A stretch of DNA of 64,000 nucleotides from Colius striatus. Its lineage: Eukaryota > Chordata > Aves > Coliiformes > Coliidae. The notes beneath the pieces are model-generated. The model saw only the letters and a program-made list of their open reading frames with translations. It had not been told where the DNA came from and did no database searches. Location of the stretch: contig NC_084759.1 of assembly GCF_028858725.1 (NCBI RefSeq), positions 96,530,362 through 96,594,361 on the forward strand, given 5' to 3'. The position numbers were made by a program, and so were the translations under genes. Below, piece by piece: positions 1 to 10,685 of this stretch (its first letter is position 1; each line of letters opens with the position of its first letter).

Positions 1-1000
1 CATCTTGGAATAGATAAAAGGATAGCAAGAAGTGGGATGCATTTTGCTAGACTTATGTTAGGATTTAACATGCTGTGCTACAAATTCAGGTTGTGTGCAC
101 TGAAAGTCTAGCATTGCTCCCATTGCTTTCCAGAGTGAAGTGCAGGTTTTGCATGTGAAGACACTCAGGATTTGAAGGGCACTCATTGACAACTGACTAA
201 TCTTTTGGATCTGGATTGGAAAATTAAAGGTAACTGGTGTAGCATCTCTCATACACACTTCCTAAAATGGCAGCCATTCAGATGCCCTAGTGATGCTGGC
301 AGGAGTTTCATAAATACAAGAAATGTAAAAGTAATTACCATAAGGAGGATGATCTGCTTGCTTTCCCCTAGGCTCTTAGCTCTGGATAAACAGGTAAGAG
401 CAGCTTATTCCTATCCTAGCCCTAACCAAGTATTAAAGTCTCTGGATAAAGCTATGGGATGACTGCACAGGCAGGACCTTTATTGCCTTTGGAGAAAGCA
501 GAGAGGCTGGTGGAGGAGGGGTAGACAATGGATGCAGTGAACTGGTGCTAGAGAGATTCATACTGGTGCAGCTGTAGCCCACCTGTAGAAAAGGAGTGAT
601 GAGCACACAGAGCTGCCCTTTAAGTTTAAAGAAGGTAAAAGTCTACTGAACCACTCAAAAGTCATGTGAATGTATTTCAGACAAGACGTTTGTTCTAGTT
701 GGGGTATAACTTCTGCTGTTTACAGCCATCAGATATTAATATAAACAAACAAACAAACATTTCAAACTGTAAGTCATTACATCTATTCAACAGAAAAAAA
801 CATGCATGTGGTGTTTTGTCTTGTGTGAAATCTCCTTTGTATTTCAGAAGTGTTTCATTATGTATATATAGACTAGATTTAACTGCTTTCCAGTGTAGAT
901 GCAATGCAGGAAATCTTTGTGATATGCAATCTGTAAGTATTTGAAAACTGCATACAGATTTGTAGGTACTTTTAATATATCTCTTTGTTCTTCTCTGCAG

Positions 1001-1100
1001 AGAGTGCTTGGCGAAAAAATTTCAGTGTCTGTGTCAAACCATCACGTCCCAAAGTTCTTCCAGTTCAGCGAGTTAAAATCTAAACTAAGAAAGTCACAAA
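1001..1100 (+). other. Exon-like segment with splice-type edges, unrecognised
   Basis: A pyrimidine-rich tract ending in TTCTCTGCAG (991-1000) is followed by 100 nt and then a GTAAGA donor-like site at 1101. Frame 1 from 1001 is open for 33 codons up to the donor. The frame starting at 1003 instead reads 26 codons to a TAA at 1081, which would suit a terminal coding exon. I recognise neither product. Acceptor and donor look-alikes are common by chance in AT-rich DNA, so this is only a candidate exon or relic. Confidence 0.2.
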
Positions 1101-2841
1101 GTAAGATTTAAAAAGTCATTAGTCTTGGAAATGCTAAGGGTGCAAATCCATTGTACTAGTTCATAAGCAACTTCATCTCTGGTTTGTCTGTCTGGTTGCT
1201 GTATTGCTCTTTCTTCTTTTGAAAGAAACTTTGAAAGATAAAAATGTAGAAAGCAATTTTTAGGTAAGTTTGAAATAGGAATAAATATATCCATTGGCAG
1301 TGATAGAACTATGAAGTTAAAATCTACAGAAGCTGGTATAACTGGGGCAGGAGAGCATTGAGTAGATCATGAAGAATTATGCTTTATAATATTCTTGTAC
1401 AAACTTTAAGCATGGGGAAAAGCGGATTTTTGTACAGTAAATTCTCTTGAACCTGGGAATGTTATAGTCTTGCAAAGCTAAAGTAGATTTGCCTGCATCA
1501 CATAAAAGCTCTTAAATTAATCCTTAGCCAAAATCCAAGCTTTTCTGTGGATAGCTAATGTAGGTTTTATGTAGCTTGTCATGTAATCAATGCAGTAAAT
1601 GGTTTATCAAGAAATCTGCAGTTAGGTGTTGTGCTGGACTGTTTCATCAGGATGTAAGCTGTTCTGTGGGATTCATAATATACCAGAGCTGATCTGTATA
1701 GTACTACCACTGACCTTTAAGCAATCTCCTCAGGAAACAGACGTGTGGTGTATATATGTGTGTACATGTGTGTGTATGTGTATAAATGTTAAAAAAAAAT
1801 GCTCAGAAGTCAGTTGTTTTACAGTTTCCTCATGAAATCCTGTAGACCGAATGACCTATTCCGAGGACTAATACTGTACATTCTCCATCTCTCCAATGGC
1901 ATTCCTGGAGTGGAATTCTCAAAGGCATGGACTTCTGCATAGCTGAAACCTCCCCAATAAAGGTAGAAATGATCATTTTCTTCTCAAGTCTTCTGGATAG
2001 TAATCCTGTAAATGCATGGCAGGAGAAGATTTCCTCTTTCAGACACAGTGTCATGTGATTGACTAGTAAATGGTTTGTCATCTTTTCTGGCAGCCATCCT
2101 TCCCGTGTAGCCAGCTGCTCACCATTTTCTACTGGGCGTTTGTTTCATCTCTCCTTTCCAATTCATGCACATTCCAACACTATGGGTTTCAGGCACGCAA
2201 ACCAGTGCAGAATGCAGCTTGACAGATCCTGATGATGCATATGAAGGAATGTTTCACTTCCGTGATTTTGAAATTACCTTTATAAAGAGGGCAATTAAAG
2301 GGAAATACCCCAACCCTGTCAAAATTCCTTGTAATTTGCGGGGGGAAGCTGCCCAACTCCCTTTCTGTAGAACAGGAACTGAAACTGACCTTACATTTTT
2401 CAACCTCGTATATATTTATCTATTTTTCGGGCTACATGTGCACTTTGGGAAGATTATTTCAGAAAGCCATTAGTTTAGTTGTTCCAACAGTATTTCGGTT
2501 ACCTATTCATGCTTAAACACAAAGCTTCAAATATTTTAGTAAATCTATGGAAATCTGCTTTCTCAGCAGCATGTGCAGTACAGTTACATTTTATTAATGC
2601 TTTGAGACAGAAGACCTGTATTGCCATACTGAAAGTGAGTCAAATGTTATATGTGTAAGGTCTTGTTTTTCTGTAACTGTAATAGAAATGGAGCTTTTTC
2701 ATAATTATTGCTTAGGTATCATAAAGTTACATAATTTTTTTTTGTCTCCTCTGGATACTTAAGCATTATCTTAGCTGGAGTGCTGGGGGAAGAAATCAAC
2801 TAAAAAGTGTTACTGTTGGTGAAAAATCGCAGGAAACACAT

Positions 2842-2902
2842 CAAGTGAACAATTAAATTCACTTGAATTCATCAAGGGGATGAATTCAATTCACAATGTG
2901 AA
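2842..2902. repeat. Cluster of three small inverted repeats
   Basis: Three hairpin-forming palindromes lie end to end within about 60 bp. CAAGTGAA at 2842-2849 pairs with TTCACTTG at 2858-2865. GAATTCATC at 2865-2873 pairs with GATGAATTC at 2879-2887. TTCACA and TGTGAA flank a single base at 2890-2902. No function is known. They could be remnants of a small transposon end or simple slippage products. Confidence 0.5.
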
Positions 2903-3750
2903 ATTCATCCCAATTTCTAAAAATTTTGCTTTCTCCTTTTAAAAAATAGAGGCCTTTTGAGAGTCCTGATGTGCTAAACCCTGTGGACTTCAGCCGAGAC
3001 TGTATCCTCAGGGTGTCTGTGCCTGGCTGTGAGAGCAGGCAGCACAAGGCTGCTAGAGGAAACATGCCATTGCACCAGAGCTGCCCTCAACCTGCCTATT
3101 GGTCTGATTCAGGTCAGCTCTTGGCAGTAAAAATAACCATATGAACACTAAAAATTCTTCAATTTGTCTTAATAGACTTCTACCAGCTGCTGGTCCAGGT
3201 CTCTCTTTTGACCTTGCAGGACACAGTTTATGGACGTGCAGTAAAATTAAATGTACTTGCCATACCATATGCTCAACTTTCCTTTGTTTTCTACTTGTTC
3301 TCTTTAAACAGAGCCTATGTGAATAGCTGCTGTGGTTGCTAATGAAAAGGCACAATTTAATCACACTTATGACACAATGGAGATGACACGGTCAAGTTCA
3401 AATGACTCTCTTACTTTTTGGCTCATTATATTTCCTTATACTTTCAGAAGAAAAAATAGTGCTTGTATCTCAAAGGCCAAAGGGATAGTAAATGTGGGAC
3501 AATGTCTGGGGTTATGATTGTCACATAAACATTGCCCAAAGTGCTCCTTTTCCTCCTACGTGTGTCACCAAAAGAGCAGACGTCGCACTGCTCAGTGGCC
3601 CCACATCAACAGAGGGGATGTACCTGTCACTAGCACCTGACCTGAGACCTGTAAACCCTGAATCTAGACCACAGTGATACTTGCTGCTATGAAATCTTCT
3701 TAGTTCACTTCTGGCTTTGCTAACACAAAGCTAAACTTTTGGTCTAAACC

Positions 3751-4020
3751 TCTTCTCTTCTCTTCTCTTCTCTTCTCTTCTCTTCTCTTCTCTTCTCTTC
3801 TCTTCTCTTCTCTTCTCTTCTCTTCTCTTCTCTTCTCTTCTCTTCTCTTCTCTTCTCTTCTCTTCTCTTCTCTTCTCTTCTCTTCTCTTCTCTTCTCTTC
3901 TCTTCTCTCCTCTCCTCTCCTCTCCTCTCCTCTCCTCTCCTCTCCTCTCCTCTCCTCTCCTCTCCTCTCCTCTCCTCTCCTCTCCTCTCCTCTCCTCTCC
4001 TCTCCTCTCCTCTCCTCTTC
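3751..4020. repeat. Compound pentanucleotide microsatellite (TCTTC)31(TCTCC)22
   Basis: From 3751 to 3905 the sequence is 31 uninterrupted TCTTC units. From 3906 to 4015 it is 22 TCTCC units, followed by one TCTTC unit. The + strand is pure pyrimidine for 270 bp, so the minus strand is pure purine and reads open as a Glu/Arg-rich frame that is not a gene. A homopurine/homopyrimidine tract of this length can adopt triplex (H-DNA) structure and is likely to vary in length between individuals or assemblies. Confidence 0.97.
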
Positions 4021-4985
4021 TTTCTTGCTTTTTTTTAATGCTAACAAATCATTATGTTTTACGAGTTACTAACCTTGGAGCACCTCCCTTGTATTTGAAT
4101 GAAATTGCAAGCGTTTTCTAAAAAAAAAAATCTTGATTAAACTTGATTAAACTGATTAAAACTTTGCACTTTTCTGGAGGTCACTGGAACTGCAAAAGAA
4201 TACTAAGGTGCAATCCTTTTTCATTTAAGCTGACAGGATGAAACCTCAAAAGAATAATAATACTACTACAAACTTCTGAAGTGCTTGGGATGGCTTGTAT
4301 TTTGCCTCCATCTTTTCACATTTATAGTTCAGTTCCCTTTGGGACATGCACTTCATATTAAGTGAGCATTATCCCGATCCATGCTTACTTTGGGATTTAT
4401 TTGAAGGCAAACTGTGTTAAATTATGTGCTGCATTATTAACAGGCCATATGGGCATCAGGCTTGAGAGAGAGAAGCTTAACAAGAACACAGGAAAACAAT
4501 CTTCCAGATCCTTCCTTCCTTTTCCTAATACATAATCCTGAGTGCAGAAAAGAGATAAAATATTTAAATACCTTGGTGGAGGACCGTAAGGGACAGTATG
4601 TTGTTAAACTAATCTGAGAGTGCTCTGTGTCTAGCCATCACCTCTGCTGGTCTTGCCCAGCACTCCTTTAAAGCAAGGATATTTTTAAAGTGTTCTCTGG
4701 CCTGAAATAAGCAGCAAAAAGCAATTTTCTGTGCTTCCTGTCAAGTTTATATACTTGTCTGCTACTACCTTACTGCAATATTTTTATTCCAGTTTCATGG
4801 GACGTAATGAGAGTCTTAACAGGTGGAGGCAAATGCTCTTTTGGACGCACGTAAGCTCACTCTAGTTGAATCTGATGGGTCTTGCTGTGGTGCAAGTCTG
4901 TTTGTCGGCTACAGTGACAGCCACGGGGTCAGACTTGCTGTCAAGCCAATTTTGTGGCAGGGAAGAGATGCTTTCCTTAACCAAA
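4021..4985. other. Intergenic, nothing recognised
   Basis: AT-rich DNA between the pentanucleotide microsatellite and the first ~1 kb LTR. I see no supported exon, RNA gene or repeat family. Confidence 0.6.
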
Positions 4986-6064
4986 TGTTGTGGTTTTGCC
5001 CAGCCAGCAATGAAGCACCACAACAGTCTCTTGTTCACTGCCCCTCATTCACCCCCACCCTTGTTAGGATGGCAGAGGTCCCAGTGGCATGGAAGGAAAA
5101 AAGATAACCAAAGATGTTGGTGGATTGAGACAAGAGCAGGGAGGGCTCTCTGCCAACTACGGTTCTGGGCAAAACAGACTCCAGTACTCTACTTAGAGAG
5201 GAAAATAGGAAAGTTGATTCTACTACCTACAAGAAACAGGACAGAACAAAACCCAAAACCAGAGCAGGATGATTGAAAAAAAATACAACCAGCACTTTTA
5301 AGATCTCTCTCCATCCAGTCCCTTCTTTCTTCCCAGGCCCAGCTCACTCCTCCCGATATCTCTACCTCCTCCCCCATCAAGGGCTCAGGGTGGGGGGAAC
5401 AGGGAATGAGGGATGCGGTCAGTCTCTCACAGATGGGCTCTGCCGCTTCTGTCTTCTCAGAGGAGGACGACTCCTCGGATTCTTCCCCTGCTCCAACACA
5501 AGGCTCCTCCTACAGGACACAGTCCTTAATGAACTTCTCTGGTGTGGGTTCTTCCCAGCAGCTATGGCTTCTGCAAATATGGAGTCCCTCACATGGGACA
5601 TGGCCTCCTCTGGGCATAGTCACTGCCCCTGGTGTGGGGTCTCAAACAAATCTCTGCTTCTCCAGTCCTCTCTGCAGGATGCAGGGGAGTCTCTGCTCCA
5701 GCACACCTCCTCATCTCTTCCCTCACTGACCTTGGGAGTCTGCATGGTCACTTTCCTCTCTATTCCATCTCCTTGCACCACCACCAGCCGGAAAAGACAG
5801 AAGGACAGAACAAGAATGCCATGGTTTGACATGACAGCCTTTTCTGGTAAGGGGGAAGGGGCTGTAAAGATGACAAAGAAGGAACAGGAAGAAGCCTCCT
5901 CTTCTGGCTTCTTCTTAAAAAGTGATCATGGAGACATCTAATTGGCTCAGCCCCAGAAGTGGATCTGACTCAGAGCTGGGGAGAGTTTTGAGCAGCTTCT
6001 TACAGGAGCCATCTTTACAGCCCCTTCCCCCTTACCAGAAACAGCTTCACACAAAACCATGACA
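4986..6064 (-). mobile_element. Solo LTR, avian ERV family A, copy 1
   Basis: The element begins TGTTGTGG and ends CCATGACA, giving TG...CA termini over about 1.08 kb. It matches 15661-16694 in inverted orientation and 20421-21423 in the same orientation. Shared blocks include the segment around AGGGAGGGCT, the CTCTACCTCCTCCCCC block, the CACAGATGGGCTCTGCC block and the CCCCTTCCCCCTTACC end block. I infer minus-strand sense because the AACCACAACA-type terminus, usually the U5 end in avian LTRs, lies at the left. No convincing target-site duplication is present (left CCAAA, right TCACA). No internal retroviral genes accompany it. The 222-codon open frame inside is a by-product of LTR sequence. 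Confidence 0.75.
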
Positions 6065-7509
6065 TCACATCATCTTCTCTGTGATATTTCCAACCCCACA
6101 GAAACATCTTGCTGTACAATCTGGGATGACAGTCCTGGGAACGCAGAGCTGTCACTGCATTAGAGTTGTCTGTTTTTCAATAGATGTATTTTTAAAGCTT
6201 TTTCAGCATCTTGGTCTTCTCTTGCTTTGCAAAATTTTTTTATATCCCTGAAATGTTCCCCATACAATTGCAAAGTGTATCCACACACGGTGTAATAATA
6301 GAAATTCCACACAGTAGATATAATTTGATGTCTACTGCAGACATTGATATCTTAAATTTAACTTTTTATTTCTTTGAAATACAAATTAAAAATCAGTGGC
6401 AAGGCAATGTTTAAGGAATATGTAAAAAAAAAAATTCACAATGTCAGACAATCATAAGGTGATAATATAAAGTGGCATATTTTTGATGCCAACATTTTAA
6501 ACAAAAGGCAGACTGCTGAACTACTGGATGGTTGCTGACTTGCTGAGGTGCCAAATAAGTACTGACAAGAGTAGTCTTTTCTGACAGTAGAGGAATTATT
6601 TTCTTTCATTTTAGTTTGTTCAGCTAGTTCAGGTCAATACCTGTTTTGCTCACAATGCGGCAGCCAGTTGATATTGGAAGAAGCAGAAAAGCTCGTTTTC
6701 CACTCTTATGTACTTTAGAGAACTGATGTATTACTTGTGATTTGCTCAAAGTTGGATAAAAAGAGGTAGTTGAATAAACACATGAAACCAGACTTTATGA
6801 GAGTTTTATTGAAGTAATAGGAACAAACAGTAAAAAGTGAAGGAAGGGCTCTCAGTGCAGTAAGAAGGCCATAATACATGTATGTTTAAATAACTTCAAA
6901 GATACTATATTTTGCCAATTGGGAGTGCCAAATTCCAACTTGAATACCATGGCTTTTTTTGGTTTTTGCAGGTAAGCACCTCTTCCTAGTTATTTTGCAT
7001 TTTATTCTTGTGTTTCTTACAAAAGCAGCTCTTTGGAGGTGCCTAGACCAGCACCGAAGATCACAGAAGATCTTGTGCCGAAGATCAGGGATTTGTTCTG
7101 CAATCACAGAATTACTGAGCTATAAAGCTGAACACATGAGGACAGGGAGAACATCTCTGTTGACATTTGGTGTATCACTGATAGAAAATTCAATGCCTTG
7201 GGATGTGGCTTCACATCCAAGAAGACTAAGAAACCACATCTGCTTACACACTTTTGTTTAAAAACACATAGACAAGAGTGATTCATTTAGTTGGTAAGTT
7301 TCTAAGATCGTTTATCCAAAATCCTCCACCATTAGCTGTTGCAGTGCTGGGTAAGGAAGAAGGTCTACACACAAGCAATTAAATGAAAGTAATTAAAATA
7401 ATTTTAAATAATGAAACAATACTAACAAAATAAAGCAATAACATATTTTTAAATATAGTAAATTGATAATAGTAATATAAATAATAATTAAACAAAATGA
7501 AACAGAAGG
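6065..7509. other. Intergenic, nothing recognised
   Basis: AT-rich DNA between an LTR and an ancient CR1 remnant. No exon, RNA gene or defined repeat could be supported. Confidence 0.55.
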
Positions 7510-8400
7510 CAAAATTTAATGGTCAGCTTTCACAGTGGAGGAAGGTCATGAATGGAGTCCTGTGGGGACTTGTGTGGGGAGCTCATGATGTTCAATGTGT
7601 TCCTAAAATGGAAAAAATGGGGTAACAGTACTCACTGATCATAGCAGGTTATTCAGAACAGTGAATGCAAGGCTGATTGTCAGAACTGCAAAGGATGTTA
7701 CAAGAGTGAACGATGAGATGATGAAGTGGTCAGTAAAATTCATTGAAGGGAAACATGAAGCAGTGTACATGGAAAAAACAATCATGATTTCATATATAAA
7801 ATGATGGCCTCTAAGGTGATTGCTACCACACAAGAATGAGCTCTTAGGATTCTAATAGTTTGTTATGTGAAAACATCATCACAGAGCTTGTTATTGATCA
7901 CACAAGCAGATTGAAAATTTGGGATTATTAGGAAAGGCATAAAGATCAAAATTTAAAGCAGCATGCCTCCATCCCACAAACTCATGCTGTGCCTTCATCC
8001 TAAATGTGTTTTCACATCTTGCTCTTTCAGGCCCTTTGGAGGGGATGTAGCTGATGGAAACACAACTAAGAAGGACAGCAAGAATAATTGGAAGTATGGA
8101 ATAGTTTTTTATGAGCAATGATTCTTGAGACTGAGAAAGAAATGACAACAGAAGGATATGGGAGATGTTTGTTAGGGCTAACAGGGAATGGTTGTTTACA
8201 GATTCTCCCAACAAAAGAGCTAGAAGGTGTCAAACAAGACAACCATTCCTGGAGCTCCCTGCAGAAGGAGACAATCCTTCACACAGAGTATAGCCCAGAT
8301 ATGGGGCTGTGAGCTGCACAACATTGTAGCTGGCTAGATTGGCTCAAGGTGTTACTAGACAAATGTGTGGAAGCAAAATCCATTGAGGGTATTAAATACA
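7510..8400 (+). mobile_element. Ancient degenerate CR1-type LINE fragment
   Basis: The segment keeps the word order of old amniote CR1/L3-like reverse transcriptase sequence: a GTGGAGTCCTGTGGGGA-like stretch near 7550, a TTCAATGTGTTC block near 7590, a TTATTCAGAACAGTGAA block near 7650, an AAATTCA...GGGAAACAT block near 7735 and a TATAAAATGATGG block near 7795. Every frame is broken by stops and indels, and the match fades after about 8.1 kb, so the right edge is approximate. It is much more diverged than the other CR1 copies here and probably predates modern bird orders. Assignment is from memory of the family and needs a repeat-library search. Confidence 0.5.
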
Positions 8401-10075
8401 AAAATACTGAAAGAACTCTAAACTGAAAATTGCATAAAGGGGACTTATTCTGGGGAAGAATAAGGCACACTTGGCACACTGTTACACAACTACATCACTT
8501 AGCCACTAGCTGTTTTGGAAACAAGGCTGTTGACTAGGTGCACCTACACTCTAGTGGATTATACAGAAGAATGTGTTGTAACTGAAAAGGACCTTTCCAT
8601 AACAGACAGAAGAGAAATGAGTCCCTAAAAAGCTACTTTCCCTTCTTCAATCTTCTCCTGTTAGAACCTTGGCATGAAATTGCAATGAAAATCAGTGTTA
8701 AACTTTGAAGTTCACAGCCAACTGTTTTTATGTGTGGAGCAGCTGGTGGCACTAAAAGAAAATCAAATAAACTCACAATGAAAGTGATGAGATATTAAAA
8801 GCACTTAGTGGAAATTCAGTGAAATATTTGGATGAAAGTGTGAGTATCGCTGCTGCCCACACCTCAGCTGCAAGCAGGGAAGTCAGTCTTCCTCATCAGC
8901 AACTCCTGCATAAATGGGATGGCAGTGGTCTTTGACCCACAAAGATGTTTCTTTGCAACTGAGAGATAGCTCCTAATTCCACCTTTTCTTTCATATGATC
9001 CAGTCTGCAATAATGCTGTGTTACACACTCCTGGCTCTGCAGTGACATTCGCCTCTCCTCTTTGGTACTTACTCTCAGACAGACTGATACACCTTCATTA
9101 AGTTCTCTCTTTATCTCTGTATATTACAAAGGCTGATCCCTCCTCTTCAGCTATTAATTGGAATTTTGATCTGCATGTTGGCTTATGCTGGGAAGACAGA
9201 GGAAAAAGTGTGGTTTGCCTGGACTTACTCATATTGGGAGAAAAGGTGTAGAAGTCCCCCTGTCATTGTCTAACGTATTAAAATGCCACTTGACACCTTA
9301 GACACAGTTTAAGAGCTTCTCCCTTGTCTCATTTCTTATCTTTCTGCTGTCCTATTTATAGATGAGGACAATAATATTACAAATCTACCTGAGAAGACTG
9401 GTGTTAGGATTAATGTTTCTGCAGGTGCTTGAAGATGATATATAGCTGAAAGTATTACGAGACACGTGGACCGAGTCCAAAAATCTCAGGGCAAAACTAA
9501 TTCACATTGTCAGGATTTTGGAACATTTGAGGGTGCCACCCTCCTCCTCCTCCTCCTCTACTCTGTGGGACTCTGTTTTTTTTTACTGCTTTGTTCACTA
9601 TTCTGCTCTTCCCCTGAAGATTTAACCCCCTCCTCCCTTCTGTAAAGACTTGCTTCTCTCCTGTCCATATCCTGATCTCCCCTGACTGCTACTTTTTCTC
9701 TGCTTGCCTTAGATATTCTGGCATTTCCAGTTCACCTCAAGTGGTAAATCTTTTTGTTTTTCTGTTTTCTGTTGCTGGTACAGAAGCTGCGTCATACTTG
9801 GCTCCCCGTCCCCACCATGTCCCCGGAGGGCTGGGCAATTCTGGGTGACCTATCGTCCTTACAGGTGACTTCAGGCCTCCCTGTATTTCCAGTATATGGA
9901 AAATGGATTTCTATTTGTTTTGACTTCCTAGGTGAGTGGAATGAATAGGTTTTGATTTGGCAGCACCATGCAGTCTGGAGAAATACAGAGTGAATAACTC
10001 TTAACCTATATTTTGAATGTTTCCTTTATTGTTTCCATTACTGATATTTTAGTACATGTGTTTTACAGTCAACCA
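8401..10075. other. Intergenic, contains one exon-like segment
   Basis: No recognised gene. A segment at 9784-9931 with splice-like edges is listed separately. A short CTC-rich run lies near 9540-9560. Confidence 0.55.
9784..9931 (+). other. Exon-like segment with strong splice edges, unrecognised
   Basis: A long pyrimidine-rich tract ending GGTACAG (to 9783) precedes a 148-nt segment that ends at 9931 just before a GTGAGT donor-type sequence. One frame is open throughout (49 codons), and the first 81 nt (27 codons, to 9864) are GC-richer than their surroundings with four CpGs, unusual in this AT-rich flank. The reading has a Pro/Trp-rich start and no family I can name. An alternative donor at 9865 would give an exactly 27-codon symmetric exon. 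It may be a true exon, a relic exon or chance. Confidence 0.27.
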
Positions 10076-10685
10076 TGCTGTCTGGAGCTGACCATGGTCT
10101 CAGCAAAGGTTTAATCTCAGCTGGCAACCAAGCACCACATAGTCACTCACCACCTCCTCTGCCATGGGAAAGGGGAGAGAATCAGAAGAGTAAAACTGAG
10201 AAAACTCATAGACTGTGATAGACAGTTTAATAGGTAAAGCAAAAGCTGAACACACAAGCAAAACAAAAGAAGGAATTAATTCCCCACTTCCCATGGGCAG
10301 GCAGGTGTTCAGCCATCTCCAGGACAGCAGGGCACCAACACACACAACAGTGGCTTGGGAATACAAACACCATCACTCTGAACATCACGCCTTTTTATCT
10401 CCTCCAGTTTTACGTTCTGAGCGTGATGCTGCATGGTCAGGGATATCCCTTGGGACTGTTGAGGTCAGCTCTCCCAGTCATGTCCCCTCCCAGCTTCTGA
10501 TGCACCCCCAGCCTCTGATGGGGTGATATGAGAAGCAGAAAAGGCCTTGACTCTGTGCAAGCACTGTTCAGCAGTAACAAAAACATGCTTGTGTTATCAA
10601 CAGTGTTTTCAGCACAAATCCAAAACATAGCCCCATACTAGTTGCTATGAGGGAAATCAACTCTGTCCCAGCTGAAACCAGCAGA
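10076..10685 (-). mobile_element. Solo LTR, avian ERV family B, near full length
   Basis: On the minus strand this reads as a common avian LTR: it begins at about 10685 with a TGTGCTGG-like terminus (first base pair altered here), carries blocks around GGGCTATGTTTTGGATTTG and AAGGCCTTTTCTGCTTC, and ends near 10076 at the U5 side. The TATA region is degraded (ATAAAAAG). The left 315 bp recur at 31850-32165 with about a dozen differences. The right half is related in sequence order to the LTR at 42207-42750. I found no clear target-site duplication and no internal genes. An 88-codon frame inside, also present in the second copy, is LTR sequence and not a protein gene. Confidence 0.78.

Larger units (their letters stand above)
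1..3750. other. Intergenic, no recognised gene
   Basis: AT-rich single-copy-looking DNA with no gene I can name. It contains an exon-like segment near 1.0 kb and a cluster of small inverted repeats near 2.85 kb, both listed separately, and a short degenerate TG/TA-rich stretch around 1745-1790. Open frames here are short, begin at arbitrary points and resemble no family I know. One 102-codon frame at 2165-2473 is open, but has no domain, splice context or recognisable motif. Confidence 0.6.

Noticed and set aside
2165-2473. 102-codon ORF on the + strand
   Set aside because: No homology I recognise, no splice or promoter context, and a hydrophobic tail from AT-rich sequence; length alone is not enough.
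3700-4047. 115-codon Glu/Arg-rich ORF on the minus strand
   Set aside because: It is the translation of the pentanucleotide microsatellite; no sequence beyond the repeat supports a gene.
5273-5941. 222-codon ORF on the + strand
   Set aside because: It lies wholly inside an LTR with copies at 15.7 and 20.4 kb, runs antisense to the inferred LTR direction, and has no domain.
10100-10366. 88-codon ORF on the minus strand repeated at 31874-32140
   Set aside because: The pair share it only because both are copies of the same LTR U5-side half; nothing else indicates coding.
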